Made by a program: the position numbers and the translations under genes. The notes under the pieces were generated by a model that was not told the origin of the DNA, did no database searches, and was given only the letters and a program-made list of their open reading frames with translations. Below, one piece after another: positions 1 through 7,697 of a DNA stretch of 36,543 bases. How positions within the stretch are numbered: the first letter of the stretch is position 1; every line of letters starts with the position of its first letter. The stretch comes from Variovorax sp. Root473 (GTDB lineage Bacteria > Pseudomonadota > Gammaproteobacteria > Burkholderiales > Burkholderiaceae_C), in contig NZ_LMEV01000019.1 of NCBI RefSeq assembly GCF_001426505.1, forward strand, positions 315,279-351,821. The letters run 5' to 3'.

Positions 1-28
1 AGGCGCTCTGATCGCTTCAGCGCATTGA
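1..28 (+). CDS. Possible C-terminal end of an upstream gene (partial)
   Basis: Reading from base 2, an open frame gives GALIASAH and stops at TGA 26-28, eight bases before the stem of a strong plus-strand terminator. This placement is what one expects for the tail of a gene running in from the left. Eight residues are too few to identify anything, and another frame (from base 1) is also open here. Confidence 0.3.
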
Positions 29-33
29 GCCAG

Positions 34-59
34 AAGGCATCGTTCGCGATGCCTTTTTT
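34..59 (+). terminator. Rho-independent terminator with UUCG tetraloop
   Basis: The arms GGCATCG (36-42) and CGATGCC (47-53) pair perfectly around a TTCG loop (43-46). Two A-T pairs extend the stem and a run of six T (54-59) follows. The T tract shows that it stops plus-strand transcription from the gene to the left. It separates that gene from the acyl-CoA dehydrogenase. Confidence 0.85.
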
Positions 60-97
60 ACATCTGCCGCATCCGCCGCGGCCCCTGGAGAGAAGAC

Positions 98-1888
98 ATG
101 AGCTACACCGCCCCCCTCAAGGACATGCTGTTCGACATCGAACATCTGGCCAACATCGGCGAGATCGCCAAGCTGCCCGGCTTTGAAGACGCCGGCCTCG
201 AAACCGCACAGGCCGTGCTCGAAGAGTGCGCGCGCTTCAACCAGGACGTGATCGCGCCGCTGAACGTCGAAGGCGACCGCAACCCGTCGTCGTTCAAGGA
301 CGGCCAAGTCACCACCAGCAAGGGCTTCAAGGACGCGTTCGCGCAGTACGTGTCGGGCGGCTGGCAAGGCCTGCAGCATCCGGCGGACTTCGGCGGCCAG
401 GGCCTGCCCAAGACCATCGGCGCGGCCTGCGGCGAGATGCTCAACTCGGCCAACATGAGCTTCGCGCTGTGCCCGCTCCTGAGCGACGGCGCCATCGAGG
501 CGCTGCTCACCGCCGGCTCCGACGAGCTCAAGGCCGTGTACCTGGAGAAGCTCGTGAGCGGCCAGTGGACCGGCACGATGAACCTCACCGAGCCGCAGGC
601 CGGCAGCGACCTGGCCATGGTGCGCAGCCGCGCCGAGCCGCAGCCCGACGGCACCTACAAGGTGTTCGGCACCAAGATCTTCATCACCTACGGTGAGCAC
701 GACATGGCCGAGAACATCGTGCACCTCGTGCTGGCCCGCGTGAGCGGCGCGCCCGAGGGCGTGAAGGGCATCAGCCTGTTCGTGGTGCCGAAGTTCATGG
801 TCAACGCCGACGGTTCGCTCGGTGCGCGCAACGACGTGCACTGCGTGAGCATCGAGCACAAGATGGGCATCAAGGCTTCGCCCACCGCCGTGCTGCAGTA
901 CGGCGACCATGGCGGCGCCGTGGGTTACCTCGTGGGCCAGGAGAACCGCGGCCTCGAGTACATGTTCATCATGATGAACTCGGCCCGCTACGCCGTGGGC
1001 ATGCAGGGCATCGCGATCGCCGAGCGTGCCTACCAGCACGCCGTGGCCTACGCGAAAGACCGCGTGCAGAGCCGTCCGGTCGATGGCTCGATCAACGCCA
1101 GCGCACCGATCATTCACCACCCGGACGTGAAGCGCATGCTGATGACGATGCGCGCCTACACCGAAGGCTGCCGCGCGATGGCCTCGGTGGCCGCCGCCGC
1201 CTACGACGCCGCGCACCACCATCCCGATGCCGACGCGCGCAAGCAGAACCAGGCCTTCTACGAATTCATGGTGCCGCTCGTGAAGGGCTACAGCACCGAG
1301 ATGAGCCTCGAAGTGACCTCGCTGGGCGTGCAGGTGCACGGCGGCATGGGCTTCATCGAGGAGACGGGCGCGGCGCAGTACTACCGCGACGCCAAGATCC
1401 TCACGATCTACGAAGGCACCACCGCGATCCAGGCCAACGACCTCGTGGGCCGCAAGACCGCACGTGACGGCGGCCAGACCGCCAAAGCCATCGCCGCGCA
1501 GATCGAGAAGACCGAAGCCGAGCTCGCCAGGAGCGACAGCGCCGCAGCCGCCGCCGTCCTGAAGCGCCTGACCGCCGCGCGCCTGGCCTTCATCGACGTG
1601 GTCGACTTCGTGGCCGGCCAGACCAAGGCCTCGCCCAATGCCGTGTTCTCGGGCAGCGTGCCGTACCTGATGCTCGCTGGCAATCTCGTGGCCGGCTGGC
1701 AGCTCGCGCGGTCGCTCATCGTGGCGCAGGACCAGGCCTCGCACAACGTCGACGTCGCCTTCATGCAGGCCAAGATCGCCACCGCGCGCTTCTACGCCGA
1801 GCACATCCTGAACAAGGTGCCGGGCGTTCGCGACAGCATCGTCGAAGGCGCCGAGAGCGTCACGGCGCTGGCGCTCGAAGCGTTCTGA
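98..1888 (+). CDS. Acyl-CoA dehydrogenase, large DmdC/FadE-like type
   Basis: FAD-dependent enzyme of 596 residues that introduces the alpha-beta double bond into an acyl-CoA and passes electrons to electron-transfer flavoprotein. It is longer than classic ~380-residue acyl-CoA dehydrogenases and matches the ~590-residue class with an extra C-terminal domain, which includes DmdC (3-methylmercaptopropionyl-CoA dehydrogenase). Visible marks are the FAD/substrate motif MNLTEPQAGSDL (about residues 162-173), HGGMGFIEE, and the IYEGTTAIQ motif near residue 439, whose Glu439 is at the usual catalytic-base position. The start ATG has GGAGAG six bases upstream. The substrate cannot be read from sequence; many bacteria carry several paralogues for medium- or long-chain acyl-CoAs. 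The nitronate monooxygenase-like gene follows after 87 bases and may be co-transcribed. Confidence 0.92.
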   Translation: MSYTAPLKDMLFDIEHLANIGEIAKLPGFEDAGLETAQAVLEECARFNQDVIAPLNVEGDRNPSSFKDGQVTTSKGFKDAFAQYVSGGWQGLQHPADFGGQGLPKTIGAACGEMLNSANMSFALCPLLSDGAIEALLTAGSDELKAVYLEKLVSGQWTGTMNLTEPQAGSDLAMVRSRAEPQPDGTYKVFGTKIFITYGEHDMAENIVHLVLARVSGAPEGVKGISLFVVPKFMVNADGSLGARNDVHCVSIEHKMGIKASPTAVLQYGDHGGAVGYLVGQENRGLEYMFIMMNSARYAVGMQGIAIAERAYQHAVAYAKDRVQSRPVDGSINASAPIIHHPDVKRMLMTMRAYTEGCRAMASVAAAAYDAAHHHPDADARKQNQAFYEFMVPLVKGYSTEMSLEVTSLGVQVHGGMGFIEETGAAQYYRDAKILTIYEGTTAIQANDLVGRKTARDGGQTAKAIAAQIEKTEAELARSDSAAAAAVLKRLTAARLAFIDVVDFVAGQTKASPNAVFSGSVPYLMLAGNLVAGWQLARSLIVAQDQASHNVDVAFMQAKIATARFYAEHILNKVPGVRDSIVEGAESVTALALEAF

Positions 1889-1908
1889 CGTAGCACCCAC
1901 CTGCTGCT

Positions 1909-1929
1909 GTCGCCCATCTGACGGGCGAC
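1909..1929 (+). other. Stem-loop between the dehydrogenase and nitronate monooxygenase genes
   Basis: GTCGCCC (1909-1915) pairs perfectly with GGGCGAC (1923-1929) around a 7-base loop. No T tract follows, so it is not a standard terminator. It may attenuate transcription or protect the upstream mRNA end. Confidence 0.45.
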
Positions 1930-1975
1930 GGCGGCCCCTTGCTCTTATAAAACCGCACCCCTTCCCGGAGACGAC

Positions 1976-2938
1976 ATGTCCAAGCTGCCTTCTGTCCTGG
2001 CGAACCTGCCGCTGCCGATCATCGGCTCGCCGCTGTTCATCATCAGCAACCCCAAGCTCGTGATTGCGCAATGCAAGGCCGGCGTGGTCGGCTCGATGCC
2101 GGCGCTCAACGCGCGCCCCGCGGCACAGCTCGAAGAGTGGCTGATCGAGATCACCGAAGAGCTCGCGGCCTACAACAAGGCCAACCCCGACAAGCCGGCC
2201 GCCCCGTTCGCCATCAACCAGATCGTGCACAAGAGCAACGACCGCCTGGAGCACGACATGGAGATGGTCGTGAAGTACAAGGTGCCGATCGTGATCACCT
2301 CGCTGGGCGCGCGCACCGACGTGAACGATGCGGTGCACAGCTACGGCGGCGTGACCTTGCATGACATCATCAACAACAAGTTCGCGCAGAAGGCAATCGA
2401 GAAGGGCGCCGACGGCATCATTGCCGTGGCGGCCGGTGCCGGCGGCCACGCGGGTGTGAAGAGCCCGTTCGCGCTGGTGCAGGAAATCCGCCAGTGGTTC
2501 GACGGCCCGATCGCGCTGTCGGGCTCCATCGCCTCCGGCGGCGCGGTGCTCGCGGCGCAGGCCATGGGCGCCGACTTCGCCTACATCGGCACCGCTTTCA
2601 TCGCGACCGAGGAAGCGCGTGCGAGCGACGACTACAAGCAGGCCATCGTCGACGGCAACTCGGACGACATCGTCTACTCCAGCCTCTTCACGGGCGTGCA
2701 CGGCAACTACCTGGCGCCCAGCATCGTCAAGGCCGGCATGGACCCGGCCAACCTGCCCGAAGGCGACGTGACGACCATGAACTTCGGCGGCGGCGAAGGC
2801 AGCAAGGCCAAGGCCTGGAAGGACATCTGGGGCTCGGGCCAGGGCATCGGTGCGATCACCGAAGTGGCCAGCGCGGGGGCTTACATCGAGAAGCTCAAGC
2901 GCGAGTACCAGGAAGCACGGCAGCGACTGGCACTTTGA
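1976..2938 (+). CDS. Nitronate monooxygenase / 2-nitropropane dioxygenase family flavoprotein
   Basis: A 320-residue FMN-dependent TIM-barrel protein of the nitronate monooxygenase family, which also includes FabK-type enoyl-ACP reductases. Family members oxidise alkyl nitronates to carbonyl compounds and nitrite. Visible features are the N-terminal PIIGSPLFIISNP segment, the FMN-loop motif GAGGHAG at residues 154-160 with His158 at the family's catalytic position, and the barrel segment IALSGSIASGGAVLAA followed by GADFAYIGTAFIATEEA. The start ATG follows CCGGAGAC. It lies 87 bases after an acyl-CoA dehydrogenase, a pairing common in Burkholderiales. A true substrate other than nitronate, for example an acyl-CoA-linked reduction, cannot be excluded. 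Confidence 0.88.
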   Translation: MSKLPSVLANLPLPIIGSPLFIISNPKLVIAQCKAGVVGSMPALNARPAAQLEEWLIEITEELAAYNKANPDKPAAPFAINQIVHKSNDRLEHDMEMVVKYKVPIVITSLGARTDVNDAVHSYGGVTLHDIINNKFAQKAIEKGADGIIAVAAGAGGHAGVKSPFALVQEIRQWFDGPIALSGSIASGGAVLAAQAMGADFAYIGTAFIATEEARASDDYKQAIVDGNSDDIVYSSLFTGVHGNYLAPSIVKAGMDPANLPEGDVTTMNFGGGEGSKAKAWKDIWGSGQGIGAITEVASAGAYIEKLKREYQEARQRLAL

Positions 2939-2988
2939 ACGGTTCGCTTGCAGCACCGCCCGCGGCCGTGCCTGCGCGGCAGGGGCGC

Positions 2989-4083
2989 ATGCCTCTGCTC
3001 GACGTGGTCAAGGGCCTGGCCTGTGCGCTCATCGTCGGGCATCACCTGGCGCGCTATGGCCCGATGCCGGCTGGCGCGCAGGTGCTCGCGCCCGATTTCT
3101 TCGGCTGGCTGGCGGAGGACGGCCGGCTCGCGGTGCAGGTGTTCCTCGTGATCGCCGGTTTTCTCGCCACGGCGAGCCTCGCGCCCGACGGCATGCTTCG
3201 GGCGGACCGGCCACTGTCCAGGCTCTTGCAGCGCTACGGCCGGCTGGTCATGCCGTACCTTGCGGCGCTCACGGTGTGCGTGCTGGTGGCCGAGGTGGCA
3301 CGGCCATGGCTCGGTGAAGAGGTGGTGCCGGCTGCGCCGAGCCTCGGCCAGATGCTGGCCCACGGCCTGCTGCTGCAGGACCTGCTGAACTACGAGTCGC
3401 TGTCGACCGGTGTCTGGTATGTGGCCATCGACTTCCAGCTGTTCGCGCTGGCGCTCGCGCTGGTCGGACTGCCCGCCGTGCTGCGCCCGCCCAGTTCGGC
3501 CGCGCGCTGGACACCGGTGGTGCTGGTGCTGACCGTGGCCGTGGCCTCGCTCGCGTTGTTCAACCGGCAGGCGCGGCTGGACGACACCGCGTTCTATTTC
3601 TTCGGTGCCTACGGGCTTGGCATGCTCGCGTTCTGGATCGGCCGCGCCACCCGCGCCAGCACCTGGCACAGCGCCGTCGCGCTGCTGGCGATGGTGGGGG
3701 CGGGCGCGCTCGCCATTGACTGGCGCAGCCGCATCGCCATCGCGCTGGTGAGCGCGCTGCTCATTGCGGTGGCGCAGCGCCGGCAGTGGCTGTCGCCCGC
3801 GCACTGGCCCGCCGCGGCCATGCCGCTGCAGCAGCTGGGGCGCATTTCGTATTCGCTGTTCCTGATCCATTTTCCGGTGCTGCTCGCGGTGAATTCGCTC
3901 GTCGCGCGCCTGGGGCCGCATGGGGCCTGGGTCGATCTGCTCGGCATGGTCGCGACCTTCTGCCTGTCGGTGGGTGCCGCGGTGCTGCTGTACCGCGGGG
4001 TCGAAGCCCGTCCCGTGTCGCTGCGCAGGGTATGCACACTTTTTGCCGCATTGCTCGTCAGCGGCCTCATCGTGTCGTACTGA
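2989..4083 (+). CDS. Acyltransferase-3 family integral membrane protein
   Basis: A 364-residue polytopic membrane protein of the acyltransferase-3 family (OafA/NodX-like), which O-acetylates or otherwise acylates sugars of surface polysaccharides or other exported molecules. The N terminus carries the family opening MPLLDVVKGLACALIVGHH with conserved histidines. FLVIAGFLA (the usual FFVLSGFL motif) follows, about ten hydrophobic segments can be counted, and SYSLFLIHFPVL near the C terminus is typical. I chose ATG 2989 because AGGGG precedes it closely and the family begins here. In-frame TTG 2935, overlapping the previous stop, and GTG 2968 are alternatives. The acceptor is unknown and no polysaccharide genes flank it. 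Confidence 0.82.
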   Translation: MPLLDVVKGLACALIVGHHLARYGPMPAGAQVLAPDFFGWLAEDGRLAVQVFLVIAGFLATASLAPDGMLRADRPLSRLLQRYGRLVMPYLAALTVCVLVAEVARPWLGEEVVPAAPSLGQMLAHGLLLQDLLNYESLSTGVWYVAIDFQLFALALALVGLPAVLRPPSSAARWTPVVLVLTVAVASLALFNRQARLDDTAFYFFGAYGLGMLAFWIGRATRASTWHSAVALLAMVGAGALAIDWRSRIAIALVSALLIAVAQRRQWLSPAHWPAAAMPLQQLGRISYSLFLIHFPVLLAVNSLVARLGPHGAWVDLLGMVATFCLSVGAAVLLYRGVEARPVSLRRVCTLFAALLVSGLIVSY

Positions 4084-4089
4084 AGCGCA

Positions 4090-4116
4090 CCGCGCCTGCT
4101 CGGGCGCGGATTTTTT
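4090..4116 (+). terminator. Rho-independent terminator after the acyltransferase gene
   Basis: CCGCGCC (4090-4096) pairs with GGCGCGG (4103-4109) around a six-base loop, followed by A and six T (4111-4116). It lies seven bases after the acyltransferase stop and isolates that gene from the cyd operon. Confidence 0.85.
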
Positions 4117-4190
4117 CCTTCCCGATTCTTTGCAAACCTGTTGCCTTGGGGCTTCGGAGCGGGCAGTCTGTGCCAAGTGCTCATCGTGTG

Positions 4191-4224
4191 TATGATTGTG
4201 AAACTTTCAGAAAATACTGAAAAT
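4191..4224 (+). promoter_or_regulatory. Candidate cyd promoter region overlapping the operator
   Basis: Two core-promoter readings fit. One uses a good -10 hexamer TATGAT at 4191-4196 with only a weak -35. The other uses TTGTGA (4196-4201) and GAAAAT (4219-4224), 17 bases apart. In both, the inverted repeat at 4205-4222 covers either the start site or the spacer, as expected for repression. The start site was not determined. Confidence 0.45.
4205..4222 (+). promoter_or_regulatory. Candidate operator TTTCAG-N6-CTGAAA upstream of cydD
   Basis: This is a perfect inverted repeat with 6-base half-sites (4205-4210 and 4217-4222) around AAAATA. The same half-sites with the same spacing occur at 11435-11452, before the GbsR-type regulator gene at the far end of the cyd locus. 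The site lies 17 bases upstream of the cydD ATG and overlaps the likely core promoter. Confidence 0.65.
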
Positions 4225-4239
4225 ACACAAACTCAAGGA

Positions 4240-5937
4240 ATGACAGAACAGACGCCGCCACGATCGCCGCTGAAGGCCTTCACGTCGCCCGACATCGGCA
4301 GCGTGGTGCTAGGCGCCGCCGCGCTCGCGTGGTTGCCGCAGGCGGCGTTGCTGGCGATGGCGGTCCAGGGCCTGGCAAATGGCGACGGCATGGCCGCCGT
4401 GTTGTGGCCGGCGGCGGGCATTTGGGTATTGGGCCTGCTGCGCGCGGGCTGCGAAGCCTGGGGCGTGCGCCGCACCTTCGGGCGCGCACGGGCGCAACTG
4501 ACCGCCTTGCGCGCGCAGACCGCGGCCGCGCTGGCGGCCGGTTCGCCGCTGGACCGTCAACGCGCGCCTTCCGGCCTGGCGGCCAGCGTGCTCGCCGAAC
4601 AGGCCGAAGCGCTGGTGCCGTACCTTGTGCGTTACCAGCCCGCGCGCTGGCGTGCGACGGTGGTGCCGCTGTTCCTTGTTGCCGCCGTGGCCTGGTTCTC
4701 GTGGGCCGCAGCGCTGGTGCTGCTGGTGGCGGCGCCGCTGATTCCGATCTTCATGGCCATCGTCGGCTGGCGCGCCAAGGCGGCCAGCGAGGCGCAAATG
4801 GTCGAGATGGGCGGCATGAACGCCTTCCTGCTCGACCGCCTGCGCGGCCTGGCCACGCTGCGTGCGCTCGATGCGGTCGACGCCACGGCCGACCGGCTCG
4901 GCGCCTCCGCGCAATCGCTGCGCCAACGCACGATGGCGGTGTTGCGCATCGCATTCCTGTCGTCGGCGGTGCTGGAACTGTTCTCCGCGCTGGGCGTGGC
5001 GCTGGTCGCGGTCTACGTCGGCTTCCATCTGCTGGGCTCGCTCGGCTTCGGTGCCTGGGGCCAGCAGCTCAGCCTGGGCGAAGGCCTGTTCGTGCTGTTG
5101 CTGGCACCGGCGTTCTTCGAGCCGTTGCGCGAGCTGTCGGCGGTGTGGCACGACCGCGCGGCGGGCGAGGCCGCGCTGCAGGCGCTCGACGACCTGCAAC
5201 GCGGCGCGCTGCCGTTGCCCGGTGCGGGCGTCGCAGTCACGCGCGCGGCCACCGGTGCCGCCGGCGCGGGCACCGCGCCGGCTGTGACGGTGCACGGATT
5301 GCACTTCTCGTGGCCCGGCGAGTCGACGGCGCTCTTCGACGGGTATGAGCTGCGCATCGGCGCCGGCGAGCATGTCGCATTGACCGGCCCCAGCGGATCG
5401 GGCAAGACCGCGCTGCTCTCGCTGCTCGCGGGGCTGATGCCGGCCACGCGCGGCGAGATCGCCATCGGCGGCGTGCCGCTCACCGACCACACGGCCGCTG
5501 CACTGCGCCAGCGCACGGCGTGGATGGGGCAGAAGCCTCACGTCTTCGCCGGATCGGTCGAAGCCAACGTGGCGCTGGGCCGCGCCGACATTGGCGCGCC
5601 CGAAGTGGCGGAGGCGATGCGTTTCGCGGCGCTCGATGACGTGGCACAGGCCCATCCCGGCACGGCGCTGGGCGAGGGCGGCAGCGGCCTCTCGGGCGGC
5701 GAGGCCGTGCGGCTGGCGCTGGCGCGCGTCGCGGTGCATCGGCACGCCGACCTGATCCTGGCCGATGAACCCACGGCCCACCTCGACACCGCCACCGCTG
5801 CACGCGTTGCGGATGCATTGGTGACGCTCGCCCGTGGCCGGACGCTCATCGTCTCGACCCACGACCCGGTGCTGGTTGCCCGCATGGACCGCAGCGTGAG
5901 CCTCGGCCCCGAGCCGCGGGTGGAGAAGGCCGCATGA
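4240..5937 (+). CDS. cydD: CydD, half of the CydDC ABC exporter needed for cytochrome bd assembly
   Basis: An inner-membrane ABC half-transporter of 565 residues that pairs with CydC. CydDC exports cysteine and glutathione, with haem also implicated, and is needed to mature cytochrome bd. The N-terminal ~330 residues hold six hydrophobic helices. The ATPase domain has Walker A GPSGSGKT (383-390), signature LSGGE (484-488) and Walker B LILADEP with Asp509-Glu510. I chose ATG 4240 because AAGGA abuts it and upstream in-frame starts (4192 and TTG 4141) would run through the operator. The first gene of cydDCABX, it overlaps cydC by four bases. CydD and CydC are told apart by order and mutual similarity. 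Confidence 0.93.
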   Translation: MTEQTPPRSPLKAFTSPDIGSVVLGAAALAWLPQAALLAMAVQGLANGDGMAAVLWPAAGIWVLGLLRAGCEAWGVRRTFGRARAQLTALRAQTAAALAAGSPLDRQRAPSGLAASVLAEQAEALVPYLVRYQPARWRATVVPLFLVAAVAWFSWAAALVLLVAAPLIPIFMAIVGWRAKAASEAQMVEMGGMNAFLLDRLRGLATLRALDAVDATADRLGASAQSLRQRTMAVLRIAFLSSAVLELFSALGVALVAVYVGFHLLGSLGFGAWGQQLSLGEGLFVLLLAPAFFEPLRELSAVWHDRAAGEAALQALDDLQRGALPLPGAGVAVTRAATGAAGAGTAPAVTVHGLHFSWPGESTALFDGYELRIGAGEHVALTGPSGSGKTALLSLLAGLMPATRGEIAIGGVPLTDHTAAALRQRTAWMGQKPHVFAGSVEANVALGRADIGAPEVAEAMRFAALDDVAQAHPGTALGEGGSGLSGGEAVRLALARVAVHRHADLILADEPTAHLDTATAARVADALVTLARGRTLIVSTHDPVLVARMDRSVSLGPEPRVEKAA

Positions 5938-7646
5938 GCACGCGCGCAACCCGTTCCCCTCGCTGGCGCGACCTGCGCCTCGTGCTGCGTCCCTTCCTCG
6001 CGACCCAGCCGCGCGCCTTGCTGCTGGGCTGCCTGCTGGCTGCCGTCACCGTGCTGGCAGGCATGGCGCTGCTGGGCCTGTCGGGCTGGTTCATCACCGC
6101 GACCGCGCTCGCCGGCCTGCACGCGGCCACGGCCTTCACCTTCGATGTCTTCATGCCGTCGGCCGGCATCCGGCTGCTGGCGCTCGGGCGCACGGGGTCG
6201 CGCTACGGCGAGCGGCTGGTCACGCACGACGCCACCTTCGCCGTGCTCGCCGAGTTGCGCGTGCGGCTGTTCCGCGGCTGGGCTCGCCCCGAGGCCGCGC
6301 GCGACCTGCTGATGCGGCCGGCGCGGCTGCTGTTTCGCCTCACGTCCGACATCGATGCGCTCGAGTCGCTCTACCTGCGCTTGTTCGTTCCCGCCGCTGC
6401 GGCTTTGGGCGCGGCGCTGCTGGCCGGCATCGTGCTCGGCTTCATGCATGTCGGAATGGGCGTGGCGATCGCGCTCTGGCTCTGCGTGGTCGGTTGCGGG
6501 CTGGCGTACTTCATCGCGCGGCGTGCGCGGCAGCCGGCGCGGCAGCGCGCGCATGCCGTGGAAGCGCTGCGCGCGCGCGCCGTCGATCTGGTCGCGGGCC
6601 AGGCCGACCTCGCGATGGTGGGCCGGCTCGACGCCCAGCGCGCTGCGCTGATGAACGCCGACGCACACCTCGCGCGGGCCGACCTCGCGTTGAACAAGCT
6701 CGAAGCCGCAGCCGGTTTCGCCTACGGCAGCGCCGGCACCCTGACGCTGGTCGGTGTGCTGCTGGCGGTGGGTGCGCTCGTGAGCGAAGGCGTCATCGGC
6801 GCGCCCGGCGCGGCGCTCGCGCTGCTGATCGCGCTCACGGCCACCGAGCCGTTCGCCGCACTGCGGCGTGGCGCGCTCGATGCAGGGCGCACGTGGCTGG
6901 CGGTGCGTCGACTGGCACCGCGGCTGGACCCCGCAGTGGAGGAGGCCGCACGCCCATTCCGCACCGCGCAAACGGCGGCGGTGCAGGTCGAACAACTCAC
7001 CGTCACGCATCCCGGCAGTCTTGTCGAGGTACTCAGCGGCGTGTCGCTGCATCTGAATGCTGGCGAACGCGTCGCACTGGTCGGCGCCAGCGGCGCAGGC
7101 AAGTCCACGCTGCTCTGCGTGATCGCCGGCGACCTCACGCCCCGCGCCGGTCATGTGCAGGCACAAGCGGCCTGCCTGCTGACCCAGCGCACCGAACTCT
7201 TCCAGGACAGCCTGCGCGACAACCTGCGCCTGGCCGATCCAAGCGCAAGCGACGAGCGACTGTGGACGGTGCTGCACGCCGCCGGCCTCGATGCCGACGT
7301 GCGCGCACTGGCCACGGGGCTCGACACGCGCCTGGGTGAAGGCGGCCTCGGCCTGTCGGGCGGGCAGTCGCGCCGGCTCGCGCTCGCGCGGCTGCTGCTG
7401 CGGCCCGTGCCGCTGTGGCTGCTCGACGAACCGACCGAGGCGCTCGACGCCGCCACCGCACACGACGTGCTGCAGCGCCTGGCGCAGCAGGCCGGCGCGC
7501 GCACGCTGCTGATTGCCACGCACCTGCGCCGCGAAGCCGCGCTGGCCGACCGCCTCGTGTGCATGGCGCAGGGCCGCATCGTCGCCGACCTGCGCCGCGG
7601 CACCGATGTCTTCGAGGCCGCACTGCGTGGCCTGCGCCCCGATTGA
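5934..7646 (+). CDS. cydC: CydC, second half of the CydDC ABC exporter
   Basis: A 570-residue ABC half-transporter that forms a heterodimer with CydD. Six membrane segments occupy roughly residues 20-320, including the typical early segment GLSGWFITATALAG. The nucleotide-binding domain has Walker A GASGAGKS (384-391), signature LSGGQ (474-478) and Walker B LWLLDEP with Asp498-Glu499. The start ATG overlaps the cydD stop (ATGA), implying coupled translation. The cydA gene begins 51 bases after its stop. In E. coli cydDC and cydAB are at separate loci; here all are in one operon. Confidence 0.93.
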   Translation: MSTRATRSPRWRDLRLVLRPFLATQPRALLLGCLLAAVTVLAGMALLGLSGWFITATALAGLHAATAFTFDVFMPSAGIRLLALGRTGSRYGERLVTHDATFAVLAELRVRLFRGWARPEAARDLLMRPARLLFRLTSDIDALESLYLRLFVPAAAALGAALLAGIVLGFMHVGMGVAIALWLCVVGCGLAYFIARRARQPARQRAHAVEALRARAVDLVAGQADLAMVGRLDAQRAALMNADAHLARADLALNKLEAAAGFAYGSAGTLTLVGVLLAVGALVSEGVIGAPGAALALLIALTATEPFAALRRGALDAGRTWLAVRRLAPRLDPAVEEAARPFRTAQTAAVQVEQLTVTHPGSLVEVLSGVSLHLNAGERVALVGASGAGKSTLLCVIAGDLTPRAGHVQAQAACLLTQRTELFQDSLRDNLRLADPSASDERLWTVLHAAGLDADVRALATGLDTRLGEGGLGLSGGQSRRLALARLLLRPVPLWLLDEPTEALDAATAHDVLQRLAQQAGARTLLIATHLRREAALADRLVCMAQGRIVADLRRGTDVFEAALRGLRPD

Positions 7647-7697
7647 TGAATTGACCGACCGAGCAACGACCGAACAGAACACACAAAAGGAAGCCCC

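Noticed and set aside
17..2956. A 979-codon open frame on the minus strand opposite the dehydrogenase and nitronate monooxygenase genes
   Set aside because: It is antisense to two clear enzyme genes and its product is His/Arg/Val-rich nonsense. Long antisense frames are expected in GC-rich DNA.
2494..2988. N-terminal extension of the acyltransferase frame through the nitronate monooxygenase gene
   Set aside because: The frame is open, but the extension is Arg/Gly-rich shadow sequence. The acyltransferase domain begins at 2989.
4141..4239. Longer cydD with starts at TTG 4141 or ATG 4192
   Set aside because: These would place the inverted repeat and promoter inside the coding region, and the added residues do not resemble CydD N termini.
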